Below the pieces are notes generated by a model. The model did no database searches, was not told where the DNA came from, and saw only the letters and a program-made list of their open reading frames with translations. Position numbers and translations under genes: made by a program. This document shows, piece after piece, positions 56,815 through 64,000 of a stretch of 64,000 nt of DNA (positions are counted from its first letter, which is position 1; every line of letters begins with the position of its first letter). Source of the stretch: Tissierella pigra (GTDB lineage: Bacteria; Bacillota; Clostridia; Tissierellales; Tissierellaceae); the NCBI RefSeq assembly GCF_009695605.1, contig NZ_VUNQ01000001.1, positions 124,001-188,000 on the forward strand. Direction: 5' to 3'.

Positions 56815-57663
56815 CTACTCTTCAGGAAATTCAAGGGTAATTTTTCCTATTATACCTTTTCTAAACTCATCTAGTAAGATACTACTCACTTTAGTATAAT
56901 CTATCTCTCCACCTTTTATGATACACCCTCTCTTTCTGCCAATATTTTCCATTACCTCTAAATATGATTTACCCTCTAATTCTACATTATAACGATTATT
57001 TAAAAGATTGGGAAAATATTTTGCAAGCCTTTCTACGAGTTTCAGGGCTAGAGTTTCTGTATCTAATATTTCATCTTTAATTGCCCCTGTGAAAGCAAGA
57101 TTTAAGGCCACTTCTTTATCTTCAAACTTAGGCCATAGTATTCCTGGAGTATCCAACAACTCCAAATTAGCCTTTGTCTTAATCCATTGATTTGACTTTG
57201 TGACTCCAGGCCTATTTCCTGTTTTAGCACCTTTTCTTCCTGATAAAGAGTTAATTAATGTAGATTTACCTACATTTGGAATACCAAGTATCATAGCCCT
57301 AGTAGGTCTATTAATTACTCCCCGTTTTTCATAGGCTAATCTTCTTTTTTCTGTTGCTTCATAGGAAAGTTGCTGTAATTTATCTATTCCTTTTCCTTCT
57401 AAAGCATCCATAGTAAGTGATTTAATCCCCTTATTTAAAAAATATTCTTGCCATAGTTTATTTCCATTATTGCTGGCTAAATCTGCCTTATTTAAAATAA
57501 TTATTCTAGGTTTTTCTCCAACTATGGAATCAATAATAGGGTTTTGACTACTGAATGGTATTCTAGCATCTATTAATTCAAAAACAACATCAACCATTGT
57601 AAGAGATTTCTGTATGGATTCTTTTGTTTTCTTCATATGTCCTGGATACCAATTAATATTCAT
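56815..57663 (-). CDS. rbgA: Ribosome biogenesis GTPase RbgA (YlqF)
   Basis: 282 residues, circularly permuted GTPase: G4 (NKADLA) comes before G1 (GIPNVGKSTLIN) and G3 (DTPGILWP). Starts INWYPGHMKKTKE, a family hallmark, and has a C-terminal RNA-binding domain. It is needed for late 50S assembly. ATG with AGGTGG upstream, after the rplS hairpin. Confidence 0.96.
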   Translation of the reverse strand: MNINWYPGHMKKTKESIQKSLTMVDVVFELIDARIPFSSQNPIIDSIVGEKPRIIILNKADLASNNGNKLWQEYFLNKGIKSLTMDALEGKGIDKLQQLSYEATEKRRLAYEKRGVINRPTRAMILGIPNVGKSTLINSLSGRKGAKTGNRPGVTKSNQWIKTKANLELLDTPGILWPKFEDKEVALNLAFTGAIKDEILDTETLALKLVERLAKYFPNLLNNRYNVELEGKSYLEVMENIGRKRGCIIKGGEIDYTKVSSILLDEFRKGIIGKITLEFPEE

Positions 57664-57675
57664 AAATTCACCACC

Positions 57676-57705
57676 TAAACAAAATTGGGACTATAAAGTC
57701 CCAAT
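57676..57705 (-). terminator. Intrinsic terminator after rplS
   Basis: A 9-bp stem (57684-57692 and 57697-57705, loop of 4) directly after the rplS stop, followed on the minus strand by TTTTGTTT. rbgA begins just 13 bases later, so it probably reduces rather than abolishes transcription of rbgA-rnhB. Confidence 0.75.
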
Positions 57706-57708
57706 AAA

Positions 57709-58056
57709 TTAGTAATTTCTCTTTTCTTTAACTTTAGCAGCTTTACCTTGTCTATCTCTTAGATAGTAAAGTTTAGCTCTTCTTACCTTACCTCTTCTAG
57801 TTACAACTAGTTTTTCAATTCTTGGAGAATGAATAGGGAAAGTTCTTTCAACACCTACTCCATAAGATAATCTTCTTACTGTAAAAGTTTCTCTTGCTCC
57901 GCCACCTTGAATTTTAATTACTGTACCTTCATATACTTGGATTCTCTCACGAGTTCCTTCAACAACTTTGTAATGAACTTGAACAGTATCTCCTACATTA
58001 AAACTAGGTAAATCATTTCTTAATTGTTCGTCTTCTAACATTTTAATTATATCCAT
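57709..58056 (-). CDS. rplS: 50S ribosomal protein L19
   Basis: 115 residues. Conserved [35 protein letters not shown] and [16 protein letters not shown]19 lies at the 30S-50S interface. ATG with GGGAGG upstream. It has its own promoter and L19-type leader. Confidence 0.97.
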   Translation of the reverse strand: MDIIKMLEDEQLRNDLPSFNVGDTVQVHYKVVEGTRERIQVYEGTVIKIQGGGARETFTVRRLSYGVGVERTFPIHSPRIEKLVVTRRGKVRRAKLYYLRDRQGKAAKVKEKRNY

Positions 58057-58069
58057 TGTATAGACCTCC

Positions 58070-58129
58070 CTTCTCCTTAGATGTTCTTACCCTGTAGCAA
58101 TGGCAGAGGACCATCTGTAATTCCATACG
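58070..58129 (-). promoter_or_regulatory. L19 leader (ribosomal protein leader RNA)
   Basis: The 5' leader of rplS contains GATGGTCCTCTGCCATTGC and then ACAGGGTAAGAACATC, which fold with AGATG pairing to CATCT and CCTCTG to CAGGG. From memory this agrees with the L19 leader found upstream of rplS in Firmicutes, thought to mediate L19 autoregulation. It is placed between the -10 and the ribosome binding site. Confidence 0.75.
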
Positions 58130-58135
58130 CTAGGT

Positions 58136-58164
58136 ATTATAGCATATGTATAATTCAATTACAA
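58136..58164 (-). promoter_or_regulatory. SigA-type promoter of rplS
   Basis: -35 TTGTAA (58164-58159), 17-base spacer, -10 TATAAT (58141-58136). Predicted start near 58129, giving a leader of about 70 bases. The -35 lies inside the arm of an AT-rich 8-bp hairpin (58157-58164 with 58171-58178) just after trmD, which could act as a weak trmD 3' structure. Confidence 0.78.
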
Positions 58165-58176
58165 CTAGTTTTGTAA

Positions 58177-58902
58177 TTATAAATCTTTCTTTAGTTTTGA
58201 TAGAATAACTTTTTCCTCTTCAGTCAAAGCCTTTTTGTCCAATAAATCAGGTCTTTTTATAAAAGTAGACTTTATGGATTCTTCTTTTCTCCATTGTTCT
58301 ATTTTCTGATGATTTCCTGAAAGTAATATTTCTGGTACAAAATGTCCATTAAATTCTCTAGGTCTTGTATATTGAGGATATTCCAATAGACCTTTATAAT
58401 GTGACTCTTCTATATAAGATTCGTCACACCTAAGTACACCTGGTAGCAACCTTACAACAGCATCAACTATTATCATTGCTGGTATCTCTCCACCAGTTAA
58501 CACAAAATCGCCAATAGATATTTCCTCATCTACATAATTGTCAATTATTCTATTATCTATACCTTCATAATGACCACATAGAAGAATTAAATGTTCTTCC
58601 TTAGATAATTCATTTGCAAGTTTCTGATTAAACTTTTGTCCTTGAGGTGATAGGTATATTATTCTAGAATTTTGTTTTTTAACACTATTTATGGCATCAA
58701 AAATTGGCTCTGGTTTCATAACCATACCTGAGCCACCTCCAAAAGGATAGTCATCTACCTTTTTGTGCTTATTTTGGGAAAAGTCTCTAATATTTATACT
58801 ATTTATTTCCACTTTATTTTCTTCATAAGCTCTACCTATTATACTCCAATTTAGTAAAGGTGAAAAAAATTCAGGAAATAAAGTCAATATATCTATCTTC
58901 AT
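58177..58902 (-). CDS. trmD: tRNA (guanine-37-N1)-methyltransferase TrmD
   Basis: 241 residues, SPOUT fold with the trefoil knot. ILTLFPEFFSPLL, YPFGGGSGMVMKPEPI, LCGHYEGIDNR and VLTGGEIPAMIIVDAV are hallmark blocks. It methylates G37 next to the anticodon and prevents frameshifts. The ATG overlaps the rimM stop (ATGA). Confidence 0.97.
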   Translation of the reverse strand: MKIDILTLFPEFFSPLLNWSIIGRAYEENKVEINSINIRDFSQNKHKKVDDYPFGGGSGMVMKPEPIFDAINSVKKQNSRIIYLSPQGQKFNQKLANELSKEEHLILLCGHYEGIDNRIIDNYVDEEISIGDFVLTGGEIPAMIIVDAVVRLLPGVLRCDESYIEESHYKGLLEYPQYTRPREFNGHFVPEILLSGNHQKIEQWRKEESIKSTFIKRPDLLDKKALTEEEKVILSKLKKDL

Positions 58903-59402
58903 TCTATCATTCCCTCTATAGGGTTAACTACTATTTCTTTATTATCTATATTAATATTGATAATAAATTGGTTTACAGCTGGAATAAGATATTCTTTATC
59001 TTTTTCCACATCCTTTATTATATACACATCGTTACTAGGCCCTTGTATTACATCTGATAGTATGCCTATTAGATTATTTTTAGTATCAAAAACTTTAGAG
59101 CCTACTAAATCATAGATAAAAAAATGATTTTCTGGTAAAACAACTTTCTCAGTTTCATCCACATATATAAAGCTATCTTTTAAAAAAATGATTTCGTTTA
59201 TGTCATTAAACTCCTTAAACTTTAATATTGCTAGGTTTTTATGATACTTTACCCGCTCTAACTCTACTTTGATTTTTTTATCACCAATATATGCGGTTTT
59301 TAGATAATCAAATCTATTAATGTTATCAGTTAGTGGGTATATCTTTACTTCACCTTTTATTCCATGAGAATTTATTATTTTACCAACTATTGTATATTCC
59401 AT
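58899..59402 (-). CDS. rimM: 16S rRNA processing protein RimM
   Basis: 167 residues. VGKIINSHGIKGEVKIYPLT is the RimM N-terminal block; the PRC-barrel domain ends with YLIPAVNQFIININIDNKEI. It aids 30S head assembly. ATG with AGGTGG upstream, after the khpA hairpin. Confidence 0.95.
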   Translation of the reverse strand: MEYTIVGKIINSHGIKGEVKIYPLTDNINRFDYLKTAYIGDKKIKVELERVKYHKNLAILKFKEFNDINEIIFLKDSFIYVDETEKVVLPENHFFIYDLVGSKVFDTKNNLIGILSDVIQGPSNDVYIIKDVEKDKEYLIPAVNQFIININIDNKEIVVNPIEGMIE

Positions 59403-59425
59403 TTTCCACCTATCTCCAATATTTA

Positions 59426-59450
59426 AAGGGATTAGGCATTCTAATCCCTT
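59426..59450 (-). other. 10-bp stem-loop after khpA
   Basis: Arms AAGGGATTAG (59426-59435) and CTAATCCCTT (59441-59450), loop of 5, overlapping the khpA stop codon. Only a short T stretch follows on the minus strand, so termination would be weak at best. Confidence 0.6.
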
Positions 59451-59679
59451 ACTGAATAATTTCTACAACAACTCTTTTATTGTCTTTAATTGCCGCTGCC
59501 TTAACTACTGTTCTTATGGCCTTAGCAATTCTACCTTGTTTTCCTATTACTTTACCCATATCTTCAGGGTGAACCTTAAGTTCAATGATAACAGATTGAT
59601 TGCCTTCTATTTCATTGACTACTACATCATCTGGATTATCTACAAGAGACTTTGCAATAAATTCTACTAACTCTCCCAT
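59449..59679 (-). CDS. khpA: KH-domain RNA-binding protein KhpA
   Basis: 76 residues, a single KH domain with GKVIGKQGRIAKAIRTVV carrying the GxxG loop. KhpA forms an RNA chaperone with KhpB (Jag/EloR), affecting cell division and elongation in streptococci. GTG at 59688 is in frame but GGAGG is spaced for the ATG at 59679. Position between rpsP and rimM is conserved. Confidence 0.94.
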   Translation of the reverse strand: MGELVEFIAKSLVDNPDDVVVNEIEGNQSVIIELKVHPEDMGKVIGKQGRIAKAIRTVVKAAAIKDNKRVVVEIIQ

Positions 59680-59712
59680 TTTTAGCACCTCCTAGATACT
59701 TTTCCTTAAGGA

Positions 59713-59970
59713 TTATTCAGCTTGATTTTCATATAGACCATTTTGTTTAAATAATCTATCTACAGTATCAGTTGGTTTTGCTCCATTTTTAATCCAGTTA
59801 ATTGCTTTTTCATTATCTATTTTAACTGTTTTAGGTTCAGTTAATGGATTATAATAGCCTATCTCTTCAATAAATCTTCCATCTCTAGAAGCACGAGAAT
59901 CAGCAACAACTATTCTATAGAAAGGACTTTTCTTAGCTCCCATTCTTCTTAATCTAATTTTAACTGCCAT
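59713..59970 (-). CDS. rpsP: 30S ribosomal protein S16
   Basis: 85 residues. [19 protein letters not shown] and [19 protein letters not shown] are signature blocks. It supports 30S folding near the 5' domain. ATG with AAGGAGG upstream, 33 bases after ffh. Confidence 0.97.
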   Translation of the reverse strand: MAVKIRLRRMGAKKSPFYRIVVADSRASRDGRFIEEIGYYNPLTEPKTVKIDNEKAINWIKNGAKPTDTVDRLFKQNGLYENQAE

Positions 59971-60003
59971 TTATTTCACCTCCTTAAAAATCAAACTATC
60001 TAT

Positions 60004-61344
60004 TTAGAAAAAGGGGAATCCAAATTTCCCTTTTTTCTTCATTGTTTTTTCCATATCAGTAAACCTTTTCATCATTTTTTTAGTTTCTTTAAACTGTTTT
60101 AAAATTTTGTTTACCTCTTGGACTGAAGTGCCACTACCTTGAGCTATTCTTTTTCTTCTACTGCTATCTATAATATCAGGATTATCTCTTTCTTTCTTAG
60201 TCATAGATTGAATTATTGCCTTGATTCGATTTATATCTTTTTCATTTACATCTAAACCTTTCAATGCTTTAGAATTCATTCCTGGAATCATTCCTATTAA
60301 TTGATCAATAGGTCCTAAGCTTTTCATCTGTTCCAACTGGTCTAAGAAATCATCAAAAGAAAATTCCTGATTTCTAATTTTTTGTTCTAGTTCCATTGCT
60401 TTCTTAGCATCTATACTAGCTTGAGCCTTTTCAATTAAACTAAGTACATCACCCATACCCAATATTCTTGAAGCCATTCTATCTGGATGAAAAGGTTCTA
60501 ATTGATCAAATTTTTCTCCCATACCAGCAAACTTTATAGGTTTTTCTGTTACAGCTCTAATGGACAATGCAGCTCCACCTCTAGCATCTCCATCAAGTTT
60601 AGTAAGTATAACTCCTGTAATTCCTAATTTTTCATTAAATGTTTCAGCTACATTAACTGCATCCTGTCCTGTCATGGCATCAAGTACTAATAGAACCTCA
60701 TTTGGATTAACTGCATCATGGATATTCCTTATTTCATCCATTAATTCTTCATCAATATGAAGTCTTCCAGCAGTATCCACTATTATTACATCATTTCCAT
60801 TTCTTTTCCCATGTTCTAAGGCAGCTTTAGCTATATCTACTGGATTTATTTTATCCCCCATGGAAAATACTGGGACATTCACCTTCTCTCCTACTACTTC
60901 AAGCTGTTTAATAGCTGCTGGTCTATAAACATCACATGCAACTAATAAAGGTCTTTTATTCTGTTTTTTTAAGTTAAATGCTAATTTACCAGTAGTAGTA
61001 GTTTTACCAGCACCTTGTAGACCACACATAAGAATTACTGTTGGCGGGGTTGAAGCAAAGTTTAGTTTAGCTTCTTTTTCACCCATTAAGTTAGTTAATT
61101 CTTCATTTACTATTTTTATAACCTGTTGACCAGGTGTTAAACTCTCCATTACCTCATAGCCAATTGCTCTTTCTTTTACCTTTTTGATAAAATCTTTTAC
61201 TACCTTAAAGTTTACATCAGCTTCTAAAAGAGCAAGTCTTACTTCTCTCATGGCTACATCAACATCTTTTTCTGAAAGTTTACCTTTCCCTTTTAATTTC
61301 CCCAAAGCATTTTGAAGCTTTTCTGACAAAGATTCAAATACCAT
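60004..61344 (-). CDS. ffh: Signal recognition particle protein Ffh
   Basis: 446 residues. N domain, G domain with LMCGLQGAGKTTTTGKLA, VACDVYRPAAIKQL, DTAGRLHIDEEL and TKLDGDARGG, then the Met-rich M domain (GMIPGMNSKALKG) that binds SRP RNA and signal peptides. The ATG overlaps the ylxM stop (TAATG). Its receptor FtsY is encoded nearby. Confidence 0.97.
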   Translation of the reverse strand: MVFESLSEKLQNALGKLKGKGKLSEKDVDVAMREVRLALLEADVNFKVVKDFIKKVKERAIGYEVMESLTPGQQVIKIVNEELTNLMGEKEAKLNFASTPPTVILMCGLQGAGKTTTTGKLAFNLKKQNKRPLLVACDVYRPAAIKQLEVVGEKVNVPVFSMGDKINPVDIAKAALEHGKRNGNDVIIVDTAGRLHIDEELMDEIRNIHDAVNPNEVLLVLDAMTGQDAVNVAETFNEKLGITGVILTKLDGDARGGAALSIRAVTEKPIKFAGMGEKFDQLEPFHPDRMASRILGMGDVLSLIEKAQASIDAKKAMELEQKIRNQEFSFDDFLDQLEQMKSLGPIDQLIGMIPGMNSKALKGLDVNEKDINRIKAIIQSMTKKERDNPDIIDSSRRKRIAQGSGTSVQEVNKILKQFKETKKMMKRFTDMEKTMKKKGKFGFPFF

Positions 61345-61727
61345 TACTCTACCACCTCCCGGCTATTATGGAGTATCTTTTTACAAATCTCATTAATATT
61401 TATTGCCTTATTTTCAATTATATTATCATTTCTGTCTTTTGCAATTTTTATAATGTCTTCAGCGATTTGAACTATATTCTTAATCTCTTTATGGCTTGAG
61501 TAAAACTTTTCTACTAATTTTAAACTTTCTTCATATTGATAAAGTTTTTGTTCTGCTCTTTTTAAAAGATCAAATACACCTTGCCTAGTAACATTAAGTT
61601 CATCACCTATTTCACCTAAGGATAAGTCATGAATATAATATAATTCTATTACTAAATATTGTTTTTCACTAAGTAACTTTCCATAAAAATCAAATAAAAT
61701 TCCTATTTCAACAAGTTTCTCAACCAT
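61344..61727 (-). CDS. ylxM: YlxM (UPF0122), helix-turn-helix SRP-associated protein
   Basis: 127 residues. A sigma-70 region 4-like helix-turn-helix: LYYIHDLSLGEIGDELNV and TRQGVFDLLKRAEQKL. YlxM is linked to SRP RNA/Ffh regulation in streptococci and is nearly always next to ffh. ATG with a weak GGTG site. It starts 12 bases after the ftsY terminator. Confidence 0.93.
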   Translation of the reverse strand: MVEKLVEIGILFDFYGKLLSEKQYLVIELYYIHDLSLGEIGDELNVTRQGVFDLLKRAEQKLYQYEESLKLVEKFYSSHKEIKNIVQIAEDIIKIAKDRNDNIIENKAININEICKKILHNSREVVE

Positions 61728-61739
61728 TATATCACCAAC

Positions 61740-61780
61740 AAAATAATACTGTCAAGTGTTTTACTTGACAGTATTATTTT
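61740..61780 (-). terminator. Strong intrinsic terminator after ftsY
   Basis: A perfect 18-bp stem (arms 61740-61757 and 61763-61780, loop of 5) with T-rich distal arm ends on both strands (minus strand TATTATTTTGTT). It is 30 bases downstream of ftsY and separates smc-ftsY from ylxM-ffh. The 3' arm also contains TTGACA. Confidence 0.88.
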
Positions 61781-61810
61781 AGTATAAGATTCCTCTTTTG
61801 TCAACAACTA

Positions 61811-63106
61811 TTAATCAAATATTGCTTCTACAAAATCTTCAACAATAAATGGTTGTAAATCTTCTATGCCTTCTCCTACACCTACTAATTTAACAGGTAT
61901 ATTTAGCTCTGCTTGTAATGCTATAATTACTCCACCCTTTGCCGTTCCATCAAGTTTAGTAAGAGCTACTCCTGTTATATTTGCAACTTCTTTAAATACT
62001 TTAGCTTGATTAATAGCATTTTGTCCTGTTGTTGCATCCAATACTAGTAATACCTCTTTTGTAGCATCACCGTATTCTCTTTCTGCAACTCTAAATATTT
62101 TATTTAACTCATTCATAAGATTAGATTTATTGTGAAGTCTACCAGCAGTATCACAAATTAATATATCTGTTTTCCTTGCCTTAGCCGCCTGAATACCGTC
62201 ATAAATAACAGCTGCTGGGTCTGCACCTTCACTATGTGAAATTACATCAACGTTAGCCCTATTTCCCCATTCCTCTAATTGTTCAATTGCCGCTGCTCTA
62301 AAAGTATCCCCTGCAGCTATTAAAACTTTCTTTCCTTGTTTTTTAAAGTTATTAGATAACTTTCCGATGGTAGTGGTTTTACCAACTCCATTTACTCCAA
62401 CAACTAGAATCAAAGCTGGAGAAGGTTCTATATTTAATTTATTGTCTGATACGGATTCCAACATGATCTTTTTGATTTCATCCTTTAGAAGTTCCTTTAC
62501 ATTATCTGGATCCGTGACTTTTTCTTCTTTCACTCTATTTCTTAACCTATCAATTAGTTCCATTGTTGTATTTACGCCAACATCTGCTGTAACTAAGACT
62601 TCTTCTAAATCGTCAAATAGTTCCTCATCAATTTTTTTATAGGATTTTAGTACACTATCTATTTTATTTGTAATATCATTTCTAGTTTTAGTTAAACCAC
62701 CCATAAGTTTTTGAAAGAAACCAGTTTTCTTAGGACTTGTTTCTTCTACTTCTTCTTCTACTTCTATTTCTTCTGGCTCTGGTAATTCGTCTACAATTTC
62801 CTCTTGTATGTCTTCTTCTATATCTTGTAATTCTTCTTTTATTTCTTCAACTGCCTCTACTGCTTCTTCTACTACATCTTCCAATTCCTCACTGACATCT
62901 TCTAATTCTTCAGCCAGTTGTTCTATATCTTCTTCCTCTATTATTTCCTTTGAATCTTCTGTTGCCTCTTCCTTTTCTTCTATTTCTTCTATTTGTTCTA
63001 TTTCTTCCATCTGCTGCTCTAATTCTTCATCATTAATCTCAATTTCTTCATCTTTTTCAGTTACTTCTTCTTTCTTCTTCCCCAAGCCTTTTAACCACTT
63101 AAACAT
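61811..63106 (-). CDS. ftsY: Signal recognition particle receptor FtsY
   Basis: 431 residues. A long Glu/Asp-rich A domain (about 12-125) is followed by N and G domains: VVGVNGVGKTTTIGKLS, AAGDTFRAAAIEQL, ICDTAGRLHNKSNLM and TKLDGTAKGG. It docks Ffh-ribosome complexes at the membrane. The N-terminus MFKWLKGLGKKKEE can form an amphipathic helix. ATG with GGGGGAG upstream, 10 bases after smc. Confidence 0.97.
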   Translation of the reverse strand: MFKWLKGLGKKKEEVTEKDEEIEINDEELEQQMEEIEQIEEIEEKEEATEDSKEIIEEEDIEQLAEELEDVSEELEDVVEEAVEAVEEIKEELQDIEEDIQEEIVDELPEPEEIEVEEEVEETSPKKTGFFQKLMGGLTKTRNDITNKIDSVLKSYKKIDEELFDDLEEVLVTADVGVNTTMELIDRLRNRVKEEKVTDPDNVKELLKDEIKKIMLESVSDNKLNIEPSPALILVVGVNGVGKTTTIGKLSNNFKKQGKKVLIAAGDTFRAAAIEQLEEWGNRANVDVISHSEGADPAAVIYDGIQAAKARKTDILICDTAGRLHNKSNLMNELNKIFRVAEREYGDATKEVLLVLDATTGQNAINQAKVFKEVANITGVALTKLDGTAKGGVIIALQAELNIPVKLVGVGEGIEDLQPFIVEDFVEAIFD

Positions 63107-63116
63107 TTTTCTCCCC

Positions 63117-64000
63117 CTAACTTGCTATTTCATCAATATTATCTTTTAGTTTAACCGATATTAATTTTGATATTCCTTCTTCTTCCATGGCTACTCCATA
63201 TAATATATCTGCTATCTCCATAGTAGTTTTTCTATGAGTAATCAACACAAATTGAGTGTTTTCATAAAAAGTTTTCAGATAACTAGTATACCTACTAATA
63301 TTAGCTTCGTCAAGAGCTGCATCTATTTCGTCCAGTATACAAAATGGTGAAGGTTTTAATGTTAGAATTGCAAATAATAATGCTACTGCTGTTAAAGATT
63401 TTTCTCCTCCAGATAATAAAGTTAAACTTTGAAGTTTCTTACCAGGTGGCTGTGCTTTAATCTCAATTCCAGAATCAAGTATATTTTCATCTTCTTCTAA
63501 AACCAACTCTGCTTGTCCACCATCAAATAGATTTTTAAATATCTCTTGAAAATTGTCATTTATCTTATTAAAATTCATAAGGAATTGGGTTTTCATGTTG
63601 TTTTCCATATCCTTTATAACTTCTTTTAAGTTTTCCTTAGCACTCAATAAATCCTTTTGTTGATTAAGAATAAAATCCAATCTTTCCTTTAAATTTTTAT
63701 ATTCCTCAATTGAACTTAAATTTACTGTGCCTAATTCTTTTATTTCAACTTTCAACTTCCTGGACTCTACTATTGCTTCTTGAATATTCTTTATTTCCAC
63801 TTCTTGACCCAAAGCCTCTTCATAACATAGATCATAGTCATCCTTTAGCTTCTTATGATGGTTTTCTAGTTGCACAGTTATTCTAGCCAACTTGACTTCA
63901 TTAGAATTAATATTCTTTTCAACTTCTCCTATTACTTTATTAATTTCATTTAATTTATTCTGTTCAGAATAAAATTCTTCCATAAATTTAGTCTTATTAG
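63117..64000 (-). CDS. smc: Chromosome segregation protein SMC, C-terminal part (cut by window edge)
   Basis: About 293 C-terminal residues; the frame is still open at position 64000, so the internal Met at 63983 is not the start. Coiled coil in the first 170 residues, then the ABC-type head: LTLLSGGEKSLTAVALLFAI (signature), FCILDEIDAALDEAN (Walker B and D loop) and FVLITHRKTTME (H loop). SMC with ScpAB organises and separates chromosomes. Adjacent to ftsY as in B. subtilis. Confidence 0.96.
   Translation of the reverse strand, partial: NKTKFMEEFYSEQNKLNEINKVIGEVEKNINSNEVKLARITVQLENHHKKLKDDYDLCYEEALGQEVEIKNIQEAIVESRKLKVEIKELGTVNLSSIEEYKNLKERLDFILNQQKDLLSAKENLKEVIKDMENNMKTQFLMNFNKINDNFQEIFKNLFDGGQAELVLEEDENILDSGIEIKAQPPGKKLQSLTLLSGGEKSLTAVALLFAILTLKPSPFCILDEIDAALDEANISRYTSYLKTFYENTQFVLITHRKTTMEIADILYGVAMEEEGISKLISVKLKDNIDEIAS

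Noticed and set aside
62808-63149. Plus-strand serine-rich open frame
   Set aside because: It is the complement of the Glu/Asp-rich A domain of ftsY; GAA/GAT repeats read as serine-rich on the other strand.
1-64000. tRNA/rRNA genes, transposons, prophage, CRISPR or integration sites
   Set aside because: No tRNA-like cloverleaf motifs, transposase-like proteins, direct repeat arrays or gene-order breaks with foreign composition were seen.

Overview
This window is ordinary bacterial chromosome from a low-GC, motile Gram-positive organism, most likely a member of the Clostridia/Tissierellia. The evidence is the very AT-rich DNA, strong AGGAGG-type ribosome binding sites, a PolC-type replicase, CodY, a FliY-type flagellar switch protein with CheC repeats, CheC/CheD, and the Bacillus-like gene order smc-ftsY ... 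rplS-ylqF-rnhB ... topA-codY-flgB ... sigD ... rpsB-tsf-pyrH-frr-uppS-cdsA ... polC-rimP-nusA-ylxR-infB-rbfA-truB. The genus is an inference; no 16S gene is present. Every supported gene lies on the minus strand, so the text below follows transcription from high to low coordinates. No tRNA, rRNA, insertion sequence, prophage or CRISPR array is visible.

Right part (64000-48300): the 3' end of smc and ftsY end at a very strong 18-bp hairpin terminator. Then come ylxM-ffh-rpsP-khpA-rimM-trmD (protein targeting, ribosome and tRNA maturation). rplS follows with its own promoter and an L19-type leader, then rbgA-rnhB, a FliK-like/FlhB-like pair (ylqG-ylqH), yraN, comM-dprA (DNA uptake and recombination), topA and codY. 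A good CodY-box candidate lies upstream of codY.

Middle part (48250-16570): two tandem housekeeping-type promoters stand in front of one fla/che operon of about 32 kb. It encodes the rod base (flgB, flgC, fliE), MS-ring and switch (fliF, fliG), export ATPase (fliH, fliI, fliJ), an MgtE-N-like membrane protein, hook length control and hook (fliK, flgD, flagellar operon protein, flgE), flbD/swrD, motor (motA, motB, fliL), switch (fliM, fliY), cheY, the export gate (fliO, P, Q, R, flhB, flhA), placement GTPases (flhF, flhG), a PilZ c-di-GMP receptor, chemotaxis (cheB, A, W, C, D), sigD, a FapA-family protein and two small proteins, the last resembling SwrB. Flagellin, the late hook-associated proteins, FlgM and CheR are not in the window.

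Left part (16552-1): rpsB has its own promoter and a leader hairpin, followed by tsf, pyrH and frr, then a terminator. Next come uppS-cdsA-rseP-ispG-polC (undecaprenyl and phospholipid precursors, site-2 protease, isoprenoids, replicase) ending at another terminator. Then rimP-nusA-rnpM-infB-rbfA-nrnA-truB (translation initiation, ribosome maturation), with truB cut by the window edge.

I do not see an unmistakable novel system. The observations most worth a second look are the FliK-like/FlhB-C-like gene pair outside the flagellar operon, the CodY-box candidates at codY and at the flagellar promoter, the three small genes after sigD, stem-loops without U tracts directly after tsf, khpA and flgE, a perfect dyad in front of comM, and several gene-order differences from Bacillus. 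Start codons were re-chosen from Shine-Dalgarno position where noted. TTG and GTG starts are common here.
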